Source: Nicotiana tabacum (Eukaryota > Streptophyta > Magnoliopsida > Solanales > Solanaceae). From it: DNA of 64,000 nucleotides. A program made the position numbers and the translations under genes. The first letter of the stretch is position 1. Every line of letters starts with the position of its first letter. Of this stretch, positions 42,774 through 55,846 are shown in pieces. The stretch covers positions 47,127,792 through 47,191,791 of the forward strand of contig NC_134090.1 of the NCBI RefSeq assembly GCF_000715075.1. The letters run 5' to 3'. The notes under the pieces were generated by a model. That model saw only the letters and a program-made list of their open reading frames with translations, was not told the DNA's origin and made no database searches.

Positions 42774-44102
42774 TTTCATCGAAATATTTTCCATGGTCTA
42801 AAAAAAAGTCAAAAGGAGTTAGTGTGTGAATTGCCTTATCCTCACGTCCTATTCCCAATTCCCCACTCCCCACTCCCCCATGATCTTGCACACACACGAT
42901 CTTTCACACACACATGATCTTGCACACACATTCACATAAAAAGGGGGGCAATGGAATTTTTTTTTTAAAAAAAACTTAAGTGATGGAGAGTAAGAAAACA
43001 AAAGGAAAGAAGAACATGATTTAGAAAAGGGAGGTAATTTCATAAGACAAAACTAGCAACGAAGACAAAAGAACATCGTTCTTGGAGTACGAATTTACTG
43101 AAGATATAGTTTTGGCCGAATTCTTGTGTTCGAAGCCGAAATTCGGGATTGTTCGAGATTCTGAGTTTGCGGATCCAAAAGTTAACTATTTTCAACTTTG
43201 AAAATCAGTAGATTGTAGCTATTTATCTATTGTTTCGCAAGAGGAAATATTAAATATCCTTGTTAGTTCAATGATAATGTCATGATTTAAGCATGAATGT
43301 GCGTTAATATTTGTATTAATTTTCGTAAAAGTTTGCTGAATACAAATGTGTGTGCTTGTTTGGTATCTGATTTACCGTCATAGATGGTTAGTATATAATT
43401 TAGTATATATAGTGTTCTTAAAATATATCTCATAGTTAGTATATAATTTAGTATATATAGTCTTCTTAAAATATATCTCTAGTCTTGGTTGATTCAAATC
43501 ATCTTCGAAGTTCAGTCCATAAATCTGTGATGAATAAATTTAGGCTTGAACACTTGGTTTAATTAATCCTTGAATTCATCTTTCTATTACTTTTGCCTAC
43601 TCACTCTTGTAAATAGGCCATAAATTACGATAGTTTTTTATAAGATTATGATAGGTTTTTCTTTTAAAAAAAATTTGTTCTTCTTGGAATACACGTTTAT
43701 AAATGTTTGACTGCTTAGTCATGGAAGCTGAAAATTATGAGTGTTAATTTAGTAGGAATACTTTTATTATTATTTTTTTTAAAAAAGAACAAATTTCGTA
43801 AAATAGATCACATTCTCCACGTCTCAACTTCACTGTAAGTTAGATTACAGTGAAGTTGTTTATTATATACAACTTCATATTTTATTAGTTAAAGTTTTTA
43901 GTATGATGGTAGTTACTTAAAGTAGTCTAAGGATATAGATTCTTTCTTTGTTTCATTATTGAAGTATAAGTTAGAATTTTCATGAGTTATTATCTTCATT
44001 TATAAATTTTATTTGATTTTCTGTTAGCATAAATATGTTTCTTTGTAAATAAATCTGATGTTTGATACTAGGCTACTAATTACATTTCTTTCATATTCTC
44101 AT
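42628..44102 (+). repeat. 5' LTR of E, upstream part
   Basis: The start is inferred from the TGTGA word, the break in C's pol at this base, and the resulting LTR length. It contains a (TA)n microsatellite (42734-42771), CACACA-rich repeats with ATGATCTTGCACACACA (42880-42930), and CTTGGAGTACGAATTTA-like words at 42694 and 43080. No genes. Confidence 0.65.
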
Positions 44103-46545
44103 TGTAACGACCCGACCGGTCGTTTCATGAGTACTCGCTCCGTTTTCCCCATTTCTGCTTCTTTATGTGTTGTTCAGTTGTATTATATGGTATTGAGTTG
44201 GTTGGTTTGGGTTCGAAGTGGTTTTGGAGAGGAATGAGATACTTAGTCTCTTTTGAGTAAGCTTAAGTTGAAAAAGTCAATAGGATGTTGACTTATGTGT
44301 AGAAGGTCTCGGATGTGAATTCTGATGGTTCGGATAGCTTCGTTAGGTGATTTGGGACTTAGGAGCGTGATCGGAATGTATTTTGGAGGTTCGTGGTAGA
44401 TTTAGGCTTGAATTGGCGAAATTGAAAATTTAGTATTTTCCGGTCGGAAGTGGAAATTTTAATAAAGAGGTCAGATTAGAATTTCGGAAGTTGGAGTATG
44501 TCCGTTGTGTCATTTGTGACATGTGTGCAAAATTTGAGGTAATTGGATAGGTTTGACATGTGTGACATGAGAGGGTACTCGCGTTCGCGAAAGAGGAAAT
44601 TTGAGCAGTGGATTTTTGTGCTTAGCTAACGCGATGAGGCTTTGATCTCACCATTTTTGAACGGCTTTGAAGCTTTTTAAGAGGGATTGAAGAGGGATTC
44701 GAAGGGAAACACTTGGAGGTAAGGTTTTTGAACTTAATACTCAATTCTAAGGTGATTTCTATCTAATTAGACATGGAATTAGTGTGATATAAAGGCTAAA
44801 ATTGGAGAATTAGGGCTTGTAATTGGAGAACTTTGATTGGAGATTTTAGAGGCCATTTGATGTCCGATTTTGATGTTCTTGGTATGTATAAAATCGTAGG
44901 AGGATAAGGATTCTTGTTATGTAATTTTTATCGAATTCCGAGATGTGGGCTCGGGGGTCAGGTTTGGCCAATTTCGGGATGTTTGAGTTAGTTTGATTAT
45001 TTTCTCTTGGGCTTTGTTCCTTTAGCATGTATTAATGATGTGAAACTGATTTTGGTTAGATTCGGAGCATTTGGAGGCTTCGAGAGGCAAAGGCATCGTG
45101 GGTTAAGAGTTTGGACCGCTTTGAGGTAAGTAATGATTGTAAATGTTGTCCTGAGGGTATGAAATCCCGAATTTCACATTGTTGTGCTATTTTGAGGTGA
45201 TGCATATGTTAGATAACGAGCGTGGGGTCGTGCACCGTTGGGGATTGTGACTTGGTCCGTCCCGTACACTATTAAGTCGTGTATTTAATTGAAAACTATT
45301 TGATACTATTGTGTTTGGAAAGTATTATTATGTTTTGGGCTGAATGCCATATTTGGGCCTCGTGCCAATTGTTTGGACTCTTAGGGGCTTTTTACTACTA
45401 TTCCTCATTGTTTTGACTTAATATCTGTACTCAGTCATGCTAAATTTTACTGATTTCATAACTCAGCCGTATTTACTCCGTTTTGATACTTTAAATGATA
45501 TTTTGGGCTGAGCGTCCTGTTTTACTGTTGCCGGAGTGGCTTGGCTTGAGAGGTTTCTGACTGAGTGAGGCCGAGGGCCTGTATAGTGAGGATATTATGG
45601 AATCGGGCTGCGCCGTAGCATGTTGTACTAATTTGTGATATATGATAGGTCGATGACCTGATTTGTTATGCCATGAGATGGCTTGTGATAGCGCTTGGGC
45701 TGTAGGAGCCCCTTCGGAGTCTGAACACCCCAGTGAGCGCAGGTATCCAGTGCGAGTGATGTGATATTGCCCGAGGGGCTGTTGTTATTTCATGTTGTTG
45801 CCCGAGGGGCTGATTACGAGTGATTGTGAGGTATCCCGAGGTGCTGGTTCTGTTGAAATTTTTCCCGAGGGGCAGTTTATAGTACATGTCTTGCCGGAGG
45901 GGCTGTTTACGTTTCTATCATTTTACTCATTATTTTATTCACTTATTTGAAACTATTGAAAGATGTTTTAAAAGAAAAGGGTTTTACTGAAACTGGGTTT
46001 CTTTTTACGAGATAGTAGATTTCTGGACTGTGTTGGAAATGTACTGTATTTGCTGTAGTGCTATGACATGAGATTTTTTGTTTTCTTACTACTCAACTTT
46101 CATTTACTTTTATTACTTAATGAGTTGGCGTACTCACATTACTCCTTGCACCTTGTGTGCAGATCCAGGAGTTGCGGGTCGCGATAGTGAGCATTGATTG
46201 TCCATTCAGCAGGATTTCGGAGTCGACAAGGTAGATGCATGGCGTTCGCAGCCCTGTTCTTCTCCCTCATATCTTCCCTAGCTTTATTTAGTATGGTCTT
46301 CCAGTCTTGTTTATACTTTATTGTATTGAGACAGAGTTGTAGTTGCTCGTGACTTATGACACCTCAATGTCGGGCTTGTGTATTTATTCCGCACTGGTTA
46401 TTTAGACTTATATTATGAGATTTCTTGTTAATTAATGGCTTAAAAATGACTTTCATCGAATAATGGCTTGATTTGGAAATTGTATCAGCTGACCTAGTTT
46501 CACAATAGACGCCATCACGACCGGGTCATTTTTAGGGTCGTGACA
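44103..46545 (+). mobile_element. Solo chromovirus LTR G (2443 bp) inside LTR of E
   Basis: Starts TGTAACGACCCGACCGGTCG and ends CATTTTTAGGGTCGTGACA. The flanks CTCAT (44098-44102) and CCCAT (46546-46550) differ at one base, as expected of an old 5 bp duplication. It carries a short palindrome (CTCGCGTTCGCGAAAG, 44578) and a donor-like GAG/GTAAGG at 44719. No internal genes, so it is probably a recombination product. Confidence 0.82.
45764..45902 (+). repeat. CCCGAGGGGC repeat array in LTR G
   Basis: Five copies of TTGCCCGAGGGGCTG-like words at 30-40 bp spacing; CCC and GGG can pair. It takes the place of the CCCTTGCCGGGA and GGATCGGGTTGC arrays found in C and D. Confidence 0.75.
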
Positions 46546-46550
46546 CCCAT

Positions 46551-47350
46551 TGAATGCAGGGTCATGAGAGAATATAATTAATTGGGGCTAGATATATTTT
46601 AAGGCCTATTACTAGAAAGTAATTGTGAGGGAGCAAAATGAGTCATGAAGTAACTCACTACTCGTTCTAATATGTAAATAAATAAATAAAATAAAAATAC
46701 ACAAATAAATGTCTCGAATCTGAAAGAGACAAAACAAATAAAATACTCTAAAATACTGGAAAAACTTTAGATGCACTTTAAATATTAGCCCATGTGTTCA
46801 TACCCGAACCATGGATTGATATGCTAAAATAATAAAAGGATCATGTGCGCATTCCGCGTTTCGATGCCTTTAAATTTAAAATAATTATGTTACAACCATG
46901 TGTACATTTCGTACCTTGGCTTAACATTTAATTTTAAAGAAGTACCTTGTGTGCGTACCGCATATTGGTGAACACAATTAATAAAATATAATAATTATTT
47001 GTGCGGTCATAAATAAGCTATAATCAATAAACATACAAGAATAACCAAAAATTGATGTAAGCCTTACATTAGTCAATAAAACGACCATGCTAGAACCACG
47101 AGACTCGAGTGGTGCTTTACACCTCCCTCTCGGTTAACAAAATTCCTTACTCAGTCTTCTGTTTTCGTAGACCAGAAATTAGGAGTCAAATCTTCCTTGT
47201 AAATAAATGGTGACTTGGAACACCAGAACTCATTTCCAAGTGGCGACTCCAAATAATAAATAATCCCTTTTCAAAACGTCACTTCAATTGGAAAAACTCT
47301 TCTAACTCTACCTCGTAATAAGGGTTGCATGGAAAAAAATAGGTGTGACA
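46551..47350 (+). repeat. 5' LTR of E, downstream part
   Basis: Ends AGGTGTGACA at 47350. Shares with A the block ATGCTAGAACCACGAG and CGGTTAACAAAATTCCTTAC (about 47090-47150) and the primer-like TGGCGACTC at 47241. This shared block supports the Ogre assignment. Confidence 0.82.
47241..47249 (+). other. Primer-site-like nonamer inside LTR E
   Basis: TGGCGACTC equals the first nine bases of the true primer site 114 nt downstream, mirroring element A. Confidence 0.7.
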
Positions 47351-47354
47351 GCTC

Positions 47355-47372
47355 TGGCGACTCTGTTGGGGA
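47355..47372 (+). promoter_or_regulatory. Primer binding site of E (tRNA-Arg type)
   Basis: TGGCGACTCTGTTGGGGA; differs from A's site by one C-to-T change. It lies four bases after the LTR end. Confidence 0.9.
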
Positions 47373-48608
47373 CAATTAATAAGAATTCGAGCTTTGTATA
47401 TTGATTCTTGTTTGGCTTTTATCATGTTTTGGATATTATTGTGTTTGGGAGCCTAATGTGCTATTTGTCGCTTATTTACCGCTTTAATATTTATTTGAAC
47501 TGTGATATAAATCGTATCCTCTCTCGCACCCCTTTGAGTCCTCTGATAGGTAGTTATGTTATGTTTGCCTACCAGCATCACAAAATTTCTGTCTTGAGAT
47601 AAAGCCAGTTAGCCTACCAGCTTCTGGTGAAAGATTTAGTCACACATGTTTAGGCAGGATAGCTGTTAGCTAGCCAGTGTTGTTCTACTACTGGTGACGC
47701 TTGACGCTCCTCGGTTCGGGTTGTCCACCCAGGTAAGCCAGGTCTAGATACCATCTCCTTTAGGATTTGAAACTTAGAAGAACAAGCTACAAGCAATGAA
47801 TTTCCCTAGTAGGCTATGCCTTATTTGCATCATGTGCATTGGACTTAGCGAGACTCGGCACAAGGGTCGGGCCCGTCTAGGATAGGTACCAATTTTTCGG
47901 ACCAACATATTCATCTTTATGTGCTATATGTAATATTATTTGGTAGGCTTCACTCAAATGTTGACCGGCTTTAGGATAGATTGATTGAACAGAGGAGAGA
48001 GAAAGAGAAAATTTCCAAGTTTTCATAAAATACCCGTTTTTTAAAATAAAATTTTGAAGGGTTTTGGTATGTAAAATTACAATTTTCAAAATAGTTTTTT
48101 AGTAATTTTAACCAAACTACGCGGGTTTGATTCTCACCGGATGTGAGATACGTAGGCAACCTTCATCAGGTTCAACCCCATTTTAAAAAAAAAGAATTAA
48201 AAAAAAAACAAAAAAAGGTTGTCTATGGACTATTTTTTTTTCAAATAATAATAAAATAATATAGTTACTTTGTCAAATTTTTATCCCTTTTGACCAGTTT
48301 TGCCCTTGCGTCCAATCCTTTTATCGAAATAGACTTGAAACCTTCCTCGAAATGCGAAATAGGAAGCCAGTTTATTTTTTTTTAATTTTAATTTTTATGT
48401 TTCACTTGTTTTTACAAAAAATAGTCATTTTTGAGTTTTTTTTATTTTTTTAATTTCATGATTATTTTACCAATTTAATTTTTTTCAGTCCCATAGTTTA
48501 GTTTTTTATTTTTATTTTTATAGAATCAAAACCCGAGACATCAGATTTTTTGTATCAATAATATATTTGATTAAAGTCTAACCACGTGTCTGGGTAAACA
48601 AATACATC
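47373..48608 (+). other. 5' leader of E with conserved motif copy 1
   Basis: 1.24 kb, about the same length as in A (1.19 kb). No coding sequence. The repeated motif is at 48111-48179 (AACTACGCGGGTTTGATTC, then GAGATACGTAGGCAACC). A/T-rich runs follow it before ORF1. Confidence 0.75.
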
Positions 48609-50631
48609 ATGAGTGCAGAAAGAGGTAAGTCTGAAAAGAGGCCCAGATCAGAAGGGATACCAGATTTTCTAATTGTCGATCAGATACCGCACTTGTTGTG
48701 GGATTGATGGAGAGACTTTAAGGAATATGAGCAAAAACAGATAAAGAAGTACTTGAGACATTTGGTTCACATGATGATGATCAAGCCCAGGAGAGATGTG
48801 ATTGAAGCTTTGATTCCGCACTGGTATCCTGAAAACAATGTGTTCCGTTTTACCGACTGTGAAATGACTCCGACCTTGGAGAAATCGCCCATTTCTAGGG
48901 GTGGGGCCGTAATATTCGCTGCCAAAAGCCCATAGTACCAAAAAATATGAATGAGGGTAAGTTTTTGAAGCTTTTTAACATAAATTACGGACAATATGAA
49001 GGTTTAGGAGGCAAGTGGATTAAGTTAGGATTTCTGTTTCACTTGTATGGCCTAGAAAGCAATTTCGAAAGGAATGTTGGAAAACTAAAGTCAAAGGAAA
49101 ATAAGGAAATATGGAAGGTTCATGGAAGGTTTGCATTTATGGTTACTTTTTTGGGGCGTGTAGTTTTCCCAGAAAGGGAAGAAAGCATTGACATCCGCTT
49201 GGTAGGTGTAGTTAAGGCTCTGACTTCAGAAGGGGATGATTATACTTTGGTCCCTATGATTCTTTCTTGCATTTTTCGTGCTTTAACTAGATGTAAATTG
49301 GGCGCGCGAAACTGTGATAACTGTAACATTTTGTTCCAATTATGGTTTTTGGAGCATTTTTATCGTCATCCTATGATCATTGATTTTAGGAAGCTATGGC
49401 CCAATCATACTTATGATCACCAGAAAGAGTTGATGAATGTGACTTACTAGAATGGATTGATGCCTGAAAAGAACTACTTCTTACTTTGTCCGCCAAACGG
49501 ATCACTTGGAACTACGATTGGTTTTTCTCTAAAGAGTTCATTTGTGAGTCTGCATACCATTCTTATTTGGTACTCATAGGATTGGATGGTGTTCAGCCCA
49601 ATGCTCCACTTCCGGTAATACACCAATTTGCACGACGACAAGAGGTGCCACCAACCCGAGATATGATCAAGTTCTGTTATGATTTTGGTAAAGATCAACC
49701 TCATGTCGAAGAGGAAATTATGAAAATTAGGTATGTAAGTAAAATATCGGAGTTGAATAAGATGGTAGAAGACCGAGATCGTTGAGAGGTGATCCTTGAA
49801 TATATTACTTGGTTTCATGATCCTTCGTCGTTTAGAGATAGGCTTGAGGGGTTGAGCGGGAAGAGAAATGATCAAAGAACTATAGAAAAGCTGAAAGAGG
49901 AATTGGAGCATGCTCAGATGACCATAGCCAAACAACAAGCCCAACAGCAAGCCGAAGTCGCTCAGATTCATTTGAACATTGAGAAAGATTATCAATCTGC
50001 CTTGTGGGTCATGGATAAAGATCTAAAGTATGCTAAAAATGAGGCAGCCCGCTTAGAAGAAGAACTGGAAAACACGATTGGCTTAGTCAGAAGAGTTGAG
50101 GCGAACAAAAATGCTGAAATACATAAGTTGCAAGAAGACTTGAGTATCATTGAAGAGGATGCGCACCAACAAAAACTGGAGTTTGATCAGTATAAAGAGC
50201 AGTTTGAAGCAGAAAGGGCCCACTGGATACGCTCAAAGAGTCAGCTTTGTGCATAATTAGAAGAAATAAAAAGGCAGACGAGGGGTCATCAACATACAGA
50301 TTTTGAGGCAGAGCGACGTCAGTGGATGATTGAGAAAGGTGTGCTAAAGCGTTGCATTGAAGAATATGAGGGACATGAGGCTCAGATGGGGCACACCCTT
50401 AACATTACCCAGATGTGGTTGCAGAATTGCCACGCGAATATGGGGCAAGCCAAAGAGCAGGTACTTCGATTGGCAGAAAAAGAAGCATATATTCATGACG
50501 ATCATCGCCATCTAAACAATGAGAAAGTTGGTCAACAGGAACATGCCATCGTCCCACAGTTGCCAGCTGTGTTTCAAAATCTATACAAGACTTTGTGGGG
50601 AGAGTGGAGGCCAAGAGATGCAGACCATTGA
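48609..50631 (+). pseudogene. Ogre ORF1 of element E
   Basis: The ATG at 48609 begins MSAERGKSEKRPRSEG. A TGA at about 48706 replaces Trp. The head (FTDCEMTPTLEK) matches A's FELTPTLEEI and plant mobile domain proteins. Later parts GRFAFMVTFLGRVVFP and CKLGARNCDNCNILFQLW align with A. The C-terminal half is a long coiled coil (KLKEELEHAQMTIAKQQAQQ, KYAKNEAARLEEELENTIG). Stops near 48931, 49450 and 49783 and frame changes near 48945 and 49490 break it. Function unknown, but conserved across both Ogre elements. Confidence 0.82.
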
Positions 50632-51302
50632 TGATATCAGTTTAAGCAAAAAGACCATTGAAGATTAAATTTTTAGTGCAGTCCATTAGTTCTTAGTTTC
50701 ATTTTTATTTGTCGTATTTTTAATTTTATATTTGGAGTCTTTTATTCTTATCAAAGTTTGTTTTATTCCAGTTATGTTTATGTCTTTAGAGTCAGTAGAG
50801 TCAGTTTGTATATATTTCCTTCTCTCATTGTATATAAAAAAAATTGACTGAAAATGAATGAAAAATATTTTAGTTTGTTTTATTTTTATAAAAAAAACAA
50901 TTAAAAAAACATCAGAATTATTATTATTTCCCCTGAACTACGTAATAGTCTGATTCATGCAACGTCATGATACGTAGGCAATCCTTATCGGATCCGATCA
51001 TAGCCATAATTAATCTAAAAAAAAATAAGTCAAAAAAGAGAAAAAAGGAAAAAAAACCCGTTAAATTCACAAGGAAATAAATCAGAAAGCCGGGATGACA
51101 CATGAAGCCTTCCAAGATCATTTTAGAAATGAAAATGGCATTAGGTGCATGACATACTATGTGTGATTAATATATGCAAAATGCCTAACTCTAACACGTT
51201 TGTTGTTTGTCATCTTAAAGATAAAGTTAAACAGATGTGGTTGGTTTGTGGTTTAAACTGGCGACTCACCCTTACAACATGATATCAAAAGGAAAAAGTA
51301 GA
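50632..51302 (+). other. Spacer between ORF1 and gag of E, with motif copy 2
   Basis: No gene. The motif at 50931-51005 reads GAACTACGTAATAGTCTGA, then GATACGTAGGCAATCC. Flanked by A-rich and T-rich runs. Confidence 0.7.
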
Positions 51303-53508
51303 ATGTCAAACAATAGTGAGAATGAGTCAGATAATGATGATGTCCATGGATAATTGGTCGAACAAGGTTCGGGACTGGTTGAAGAAGTAAGAGTGTTGAA
51401 ACAACAATGGGCAGAGATGTACCAAGCCTGGGTGAATGGACAGGCACCACCCTCACTACCCATAGGGCCTTCGGATAATCTTCATAATGTGTCAGTTGCA
51501 AATCAAGTGCCCATCTCCATAACAAGTAACCCATTGTACCAACCTGGATTCGGTCCGAGCATTAACCTTCCCACTATTCCCAGTACCTCCATTCCACGTC
51601 CTTCAACCGCACTCCTCAGAAATGACCCACCTACTGTACCCATTGTCCCTACTTTCACTATTCCTCAACCAGCTCCCGCTCAAAAGCTCAACAATGATCC
51701 ACAACTGAATGCTCATGATGCCTCACATTACTCTCCAGAATTGACTTTCAAGGTTCCAGATTAATACAAGCATACTCCTCAAAACATATTCCCAATTGAG
51801 ATCGAAAAACCCAACAACAATATGGAATAAGAGGAAATGACCAAAAAATGAAGAGCTTGGAACAAACCATGAGAAACATACATGGTTTGGGAGGCCACAA
51901 AAGTGTTTCACTTAATGATTTGTGCATGTTCCCCCATGTTCATTAGCCACCTAGCTTCAAGACCTCTAACTTTGACAAGTATGACGGGCATGGTGATCCC
52001 GTTGCTCATTTGAAGAGGTATTGTAACCAATTGAGGGGAGCAGGAGGCAAAGAAGAATTACTCATGGCTTATTTTGGGGAAAGTTTGACAAGAATTGCTT
52101 CAGAGTGGTTCATAGATCAAGACATCTCTCACTGGCACGTTTGGAACGACATGGCTCAAGATTTTGTACAACAATTTCAGTACAATATTGATATAGTGCC
52201 AGACCGCTCCTCTCTTGTCAACAAAAAGAAGAAACCAACAGAAAGCTTCAGAGAATATGCAATCAAGTGGAGAGAGTAGACTGCTAGGGTCAAACCACCA
52301 ATGAAAGAGGTAGAAATGATTGACTATTTTCTCCAAGCTCAGGGTCCTGATTACCTCCATAATATGTTGGCTGCCATTGGTAAACCTTTTGCTGAGGCTA
52401 TTAAGATTGGGGAAATAGTTGAGAATGGCATGAACTCAGGCAAAATTGTAAGTCTGTCAGCCCTTAAGGCGACTACACAAGCAATTCAAAGAGGGTCAGG
52501 CAGTTTCGGAAATCCGAAAAAGAAGGAGGAAGGATCCACGACGGCATCTGGGTTCGGGGGAGTTCAAAGAGGAATAGTTCCTTATTATGTGCAATTCCAA
52601 CAAGTAAAATCCAATTCTTCTCAACATTATTATCCGCCTCAGGGTCCCTGGTACTCAGTTACATCGCAACAATATATAGTGTTTAATGCTCAGGCTTATG
52701 CTAGGCCTCCCAATCACCAACAATGGAGGGAACCGATTCCACAAGGCTCCCCTCAACTACGGCCGAATTTTTAGGCGCCATATAATCCTCATCCCAGACA
52801 GGAATATGTGAGAGAACAGGAGTCAAACAAAGAGTTCACCCCAATTTGAGAATCATATACAAGCCTATTTCGAAAGTTGAGTAGTTGAAGTTGATTGAAC
52901 CTATCATGTCGCGTTATGTGAATCCAAATTCAAAAGGTTTTGACTCCAATGAAAGATGTGAGTATCACTCTAACACCCAAGGTCATAGTACCGAAAATTG
53001 TTGGATATTGAAGAAAGCAATTGAAAATTTGATTGAAGCAAAGGTAATTGTGGTGACAAACAATGAGGATACTCCTAATATCACAAACAATCCAGTCCCA
53101 GCTCATGATAATACACATTTTATTGGGATGATTTGTGATGATCGAGATTATAAGCAATATGGCAAGACAAAGATGGTTGTTGGAACCATAGGGCAAGAGC
53201 CAAAAGTGATAGTAAGCCCGCCGCAATTGGCACCATTGATTGTGAAAGGTTCGAGTTCTAGTTCAAACTTGGCAAGTTCTGAAAAAATGGTTCTCTATGT
53301 CCCTGGAAGCACAAAAAAGGTTGAGGTTCAATTGGGTGTGCCAAAACTTTTCATCCCTAGGGTCATTCAAAAGATTGTTCCGAATAATGGTTTGAGAAAT
53401 ATAACAAATCCAGTTGTGATCCGACATATTGCACAACTTCCAGTGACAAACACAAAAGCTATTCCCTGGAATTATAACAAGACTGTTATGACATACAAAG
53501 GAAAATAG
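51303..53508 (+). pseudogene. gag: gag of element E, frameshifted
   Basis: Starts MSNNSENESDNDD (51303) and meets TAA at 51351. The coil EVRVLKQQWAEMYQAW matches A. The capsid core appears at 51960-52350 (FDKYDGHGDPVAHLK, GESLTRIASEWF, YNIDIVPDRSSL, FREYAIKWRE), with TAG at 52277. Then come GSGSFGNPKKKEE, a Tyr/Gln/Pro-rich linker, and the knuckle CEYHSNTQGHSTENC (C-X2-H-X5-H-X4-C) near 52960-53003. Frame changes lie near 51760-51960 and 52840. The frame from 52885 ends with TAG at 53506, in phase with the protease. Confidence 0.87.
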
Positions 53509-54853
53509 ATAGTGGAAGAAACAGATGAAATGGGGGGCTTGACCCGCTTTGGAAGGTGCTACTCACCAGAGGAATTGAGAAAAGCTAAGCAAGCCAGGGA
53601 AAGTCACTTGCCAATGAAAGAACCCGTTGCAGAAAAAGAAGCGGAGGAATTCCTGAAGAAGATGAAAATGCAAGACTACTCAATTATTGACCAACTAAGG
53701 AAAACCCCTGCTCATATATCTTTGTTATCTCTGCTTTTGCACTCGGAAGAGCATCGCCGTGTGTTGATCAAAACTTTGAACGAAGCATATGTCTCGGAGA
53801 AGACAACGGTAAATCAGCTAGAAAAAATGGCTAAAAGATTCTTTGAAGTAAATAGAATTACTTTCAGCGATGATGATTTGCTTAAGGAAAGGGCTGGGCA
53901 TAATAAAGCTTTACATCATATGATCAAATGTGAAGGGCACTACATAAAAGGAGTCATAATTGACGGAGGCTCAAGTGTAGATGTATGCCCTCTTTTTACT
54001 CTACATCAGCTGAACATTGACACTAACGGAATTCGGACTAGTAATGTTAGCAGAGCTTTTGATGGTTCAAGAAGAGACATTATTGGGGAAATCGAACTCA
54101 CCATGACAATCGGCCCGGTTGATTTTAATATTATCTTTCAAGTGTTGGATGTGAAAACTTCCTATAATTTTCTTCTGGGAAGGCTGTGGATCCATATGGC
54201 CAGAGTTGTACCATCCACCCTACATCAAATGGTCAAATTCGAGTATGACATGCAAGAAATTATTGTTCATGGCGAGGACGACTCATCCGTCTACAATAAC
54301 CCGTCCATTCCATATATCGAGGCCAAGGAAGGATGTGAATCTATCATATATCAAGCATTTGAGGTGATTGAGGTGGACCAAGTGGAAGAAGGAAAACCAA
54401 TTCTGCATCCCCGTCTTTCAGCCACATCTATAATGGTAGCTTTGCTGATGTTGAGGAACGGCTATGAACCAGGAAAAGGATTAGGATCCTCTCTGCAGAG
54501 AATTGTGAACCCCATTGCTCCCTTTTCGAAGAAAAATACCTTTGGTTTGGGTTTTAAACCAACATCATCTGACCTAAACAGAGCCAAGGCCCGTAAAAAG
54601 AATGGTTGGAATTTGTCCAAACCAATCCCTCACATTGCCTACTCTTTTGTCAAACCGCAATTTGAAGAAGTCCAAAATCATTCTACTCAGGATGACATTG
54701 ATGAAGTTTGTCAGGGTCTCAGGAGATGTTCTATGAGATCAATATGGTCCAAGTTGGTGAGGGCCCCAGCCGTGCAAGTGTTCAATTGATTGGCCCAGAT
54801 ACCTTGCCCAACAATTGAGAAGCAACTCCTCTTCCCATAAGGAAGGAGTCTTG
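53509..54853 (+). pseudogene. Aspartic protease with G-patch-like tail, element E
   Basis: LTRFGRCYSPEELRKAK aligns with A. Active site GVIIDGGSSVDVCPLFTL has Asp-Gly-Gly-Ser, then TSYNFLLGRLWIH. The G-patch-like segment is GYEPGKGLGSSLQRI with NTFGLGFKP. The listed frame stops at 54789, but after a one-base shift near 54720 the tail lines up with A up to the donor at 54853/54854, with one TGA on the way. The tail ends in LPIRKESW before TAG in unspliced RNA, as in A (LPTRKESW). Confidence 0.87.
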
Positions 54854-54972
54854 GTAGTCTGTTTTGTTGCGTTTTCTGTATTTGTATTATTTTCAGGGTT
54901 GTAATCTAGATATTTTAGTTTAATTGCTTTTCTTTGATATTAACCCTTCTATCCTTTCAAATTCAATGAAAT

Positions 54973-55846
54973 TGTGATGACCCGAAAGGTCATCACTCAT
55001 TTTAAAAATAAATTCTGTGTTTCGATGCCTTAAAAACCTCTTTCTGTCTTACCTCGATTTGCGTGCGTGGTCCGGGCACGTAGCCGGAAAGCCATTATGT
55101 GAAAATCAATGAAAATGATGAATTTTGCCTTTAAAATGAATTTAAGTTGACTTCGGTCAACATTTTGGGTAAACAGACCCGGACCCGGACCCGTGATTTG
55201 ACAGTCCCGAAGGGTTCGTAGGAAAATATGGGACTTGGGCGCATGCCCAGAATCGAATTCTGAGGTCCCAATCCCGAGAAATGAATTTTTATAGAAAATA
55301 TTTTCTAGAATATTTATAAGTTTTTGGAAATGAAATGTGTTTGAAATTTGATGGTATCGGGCCTGTATTCTGGTTCCGAAGCCCTATACCGGTTTTATAT
55401 GTGATTTAAGTTATGTTTGTGAAATTTGGCAAGAAACAAACTTGAAATGACGTGAATCGGTCTTTATTTGAGAAAAATTAAAAAATTTAATGTTCTAAAG
55501 TGATTTCATGATTTTGATGCTAAATTCATGGTTATTGATGTTATTTTGAAGATTTGATTGCATGAGCAAGTCCGTATAATATTTTTAGGTTGGTGTGCAT
55601 GTTTGGTTTAGAGCCCCGAGGGCTCGGGTGAGTTTTGGATAGGCCACAGAGTAAAATTTGCACTTAGGAAATTGCTGGTATGTTGAATGCATGCAGGCTT
55701 CGCATTTGCGAATTCTGGCTCGCAAATGCGAGAAGTCCATCGCAAATGCGAACAAAGTCTTGGGCATGTCTAATCACAAATGCGACCATTTGGGTCGCAA
55801 AAGCGGAAGGCCCCAGTCACAAATGCGACGCCTGACTCGCAAATGC
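54973..55846 (+). repeat. 5' LTR remnant of D
   Basis: Collinear with 57803-58640. It contains the start of the palindrome block (55697-55846; CGCAAATGCG words) and ends where CGCAAATGC runs into ATCTCGTATTGGAC of RNase H. Confidence 0.9.
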
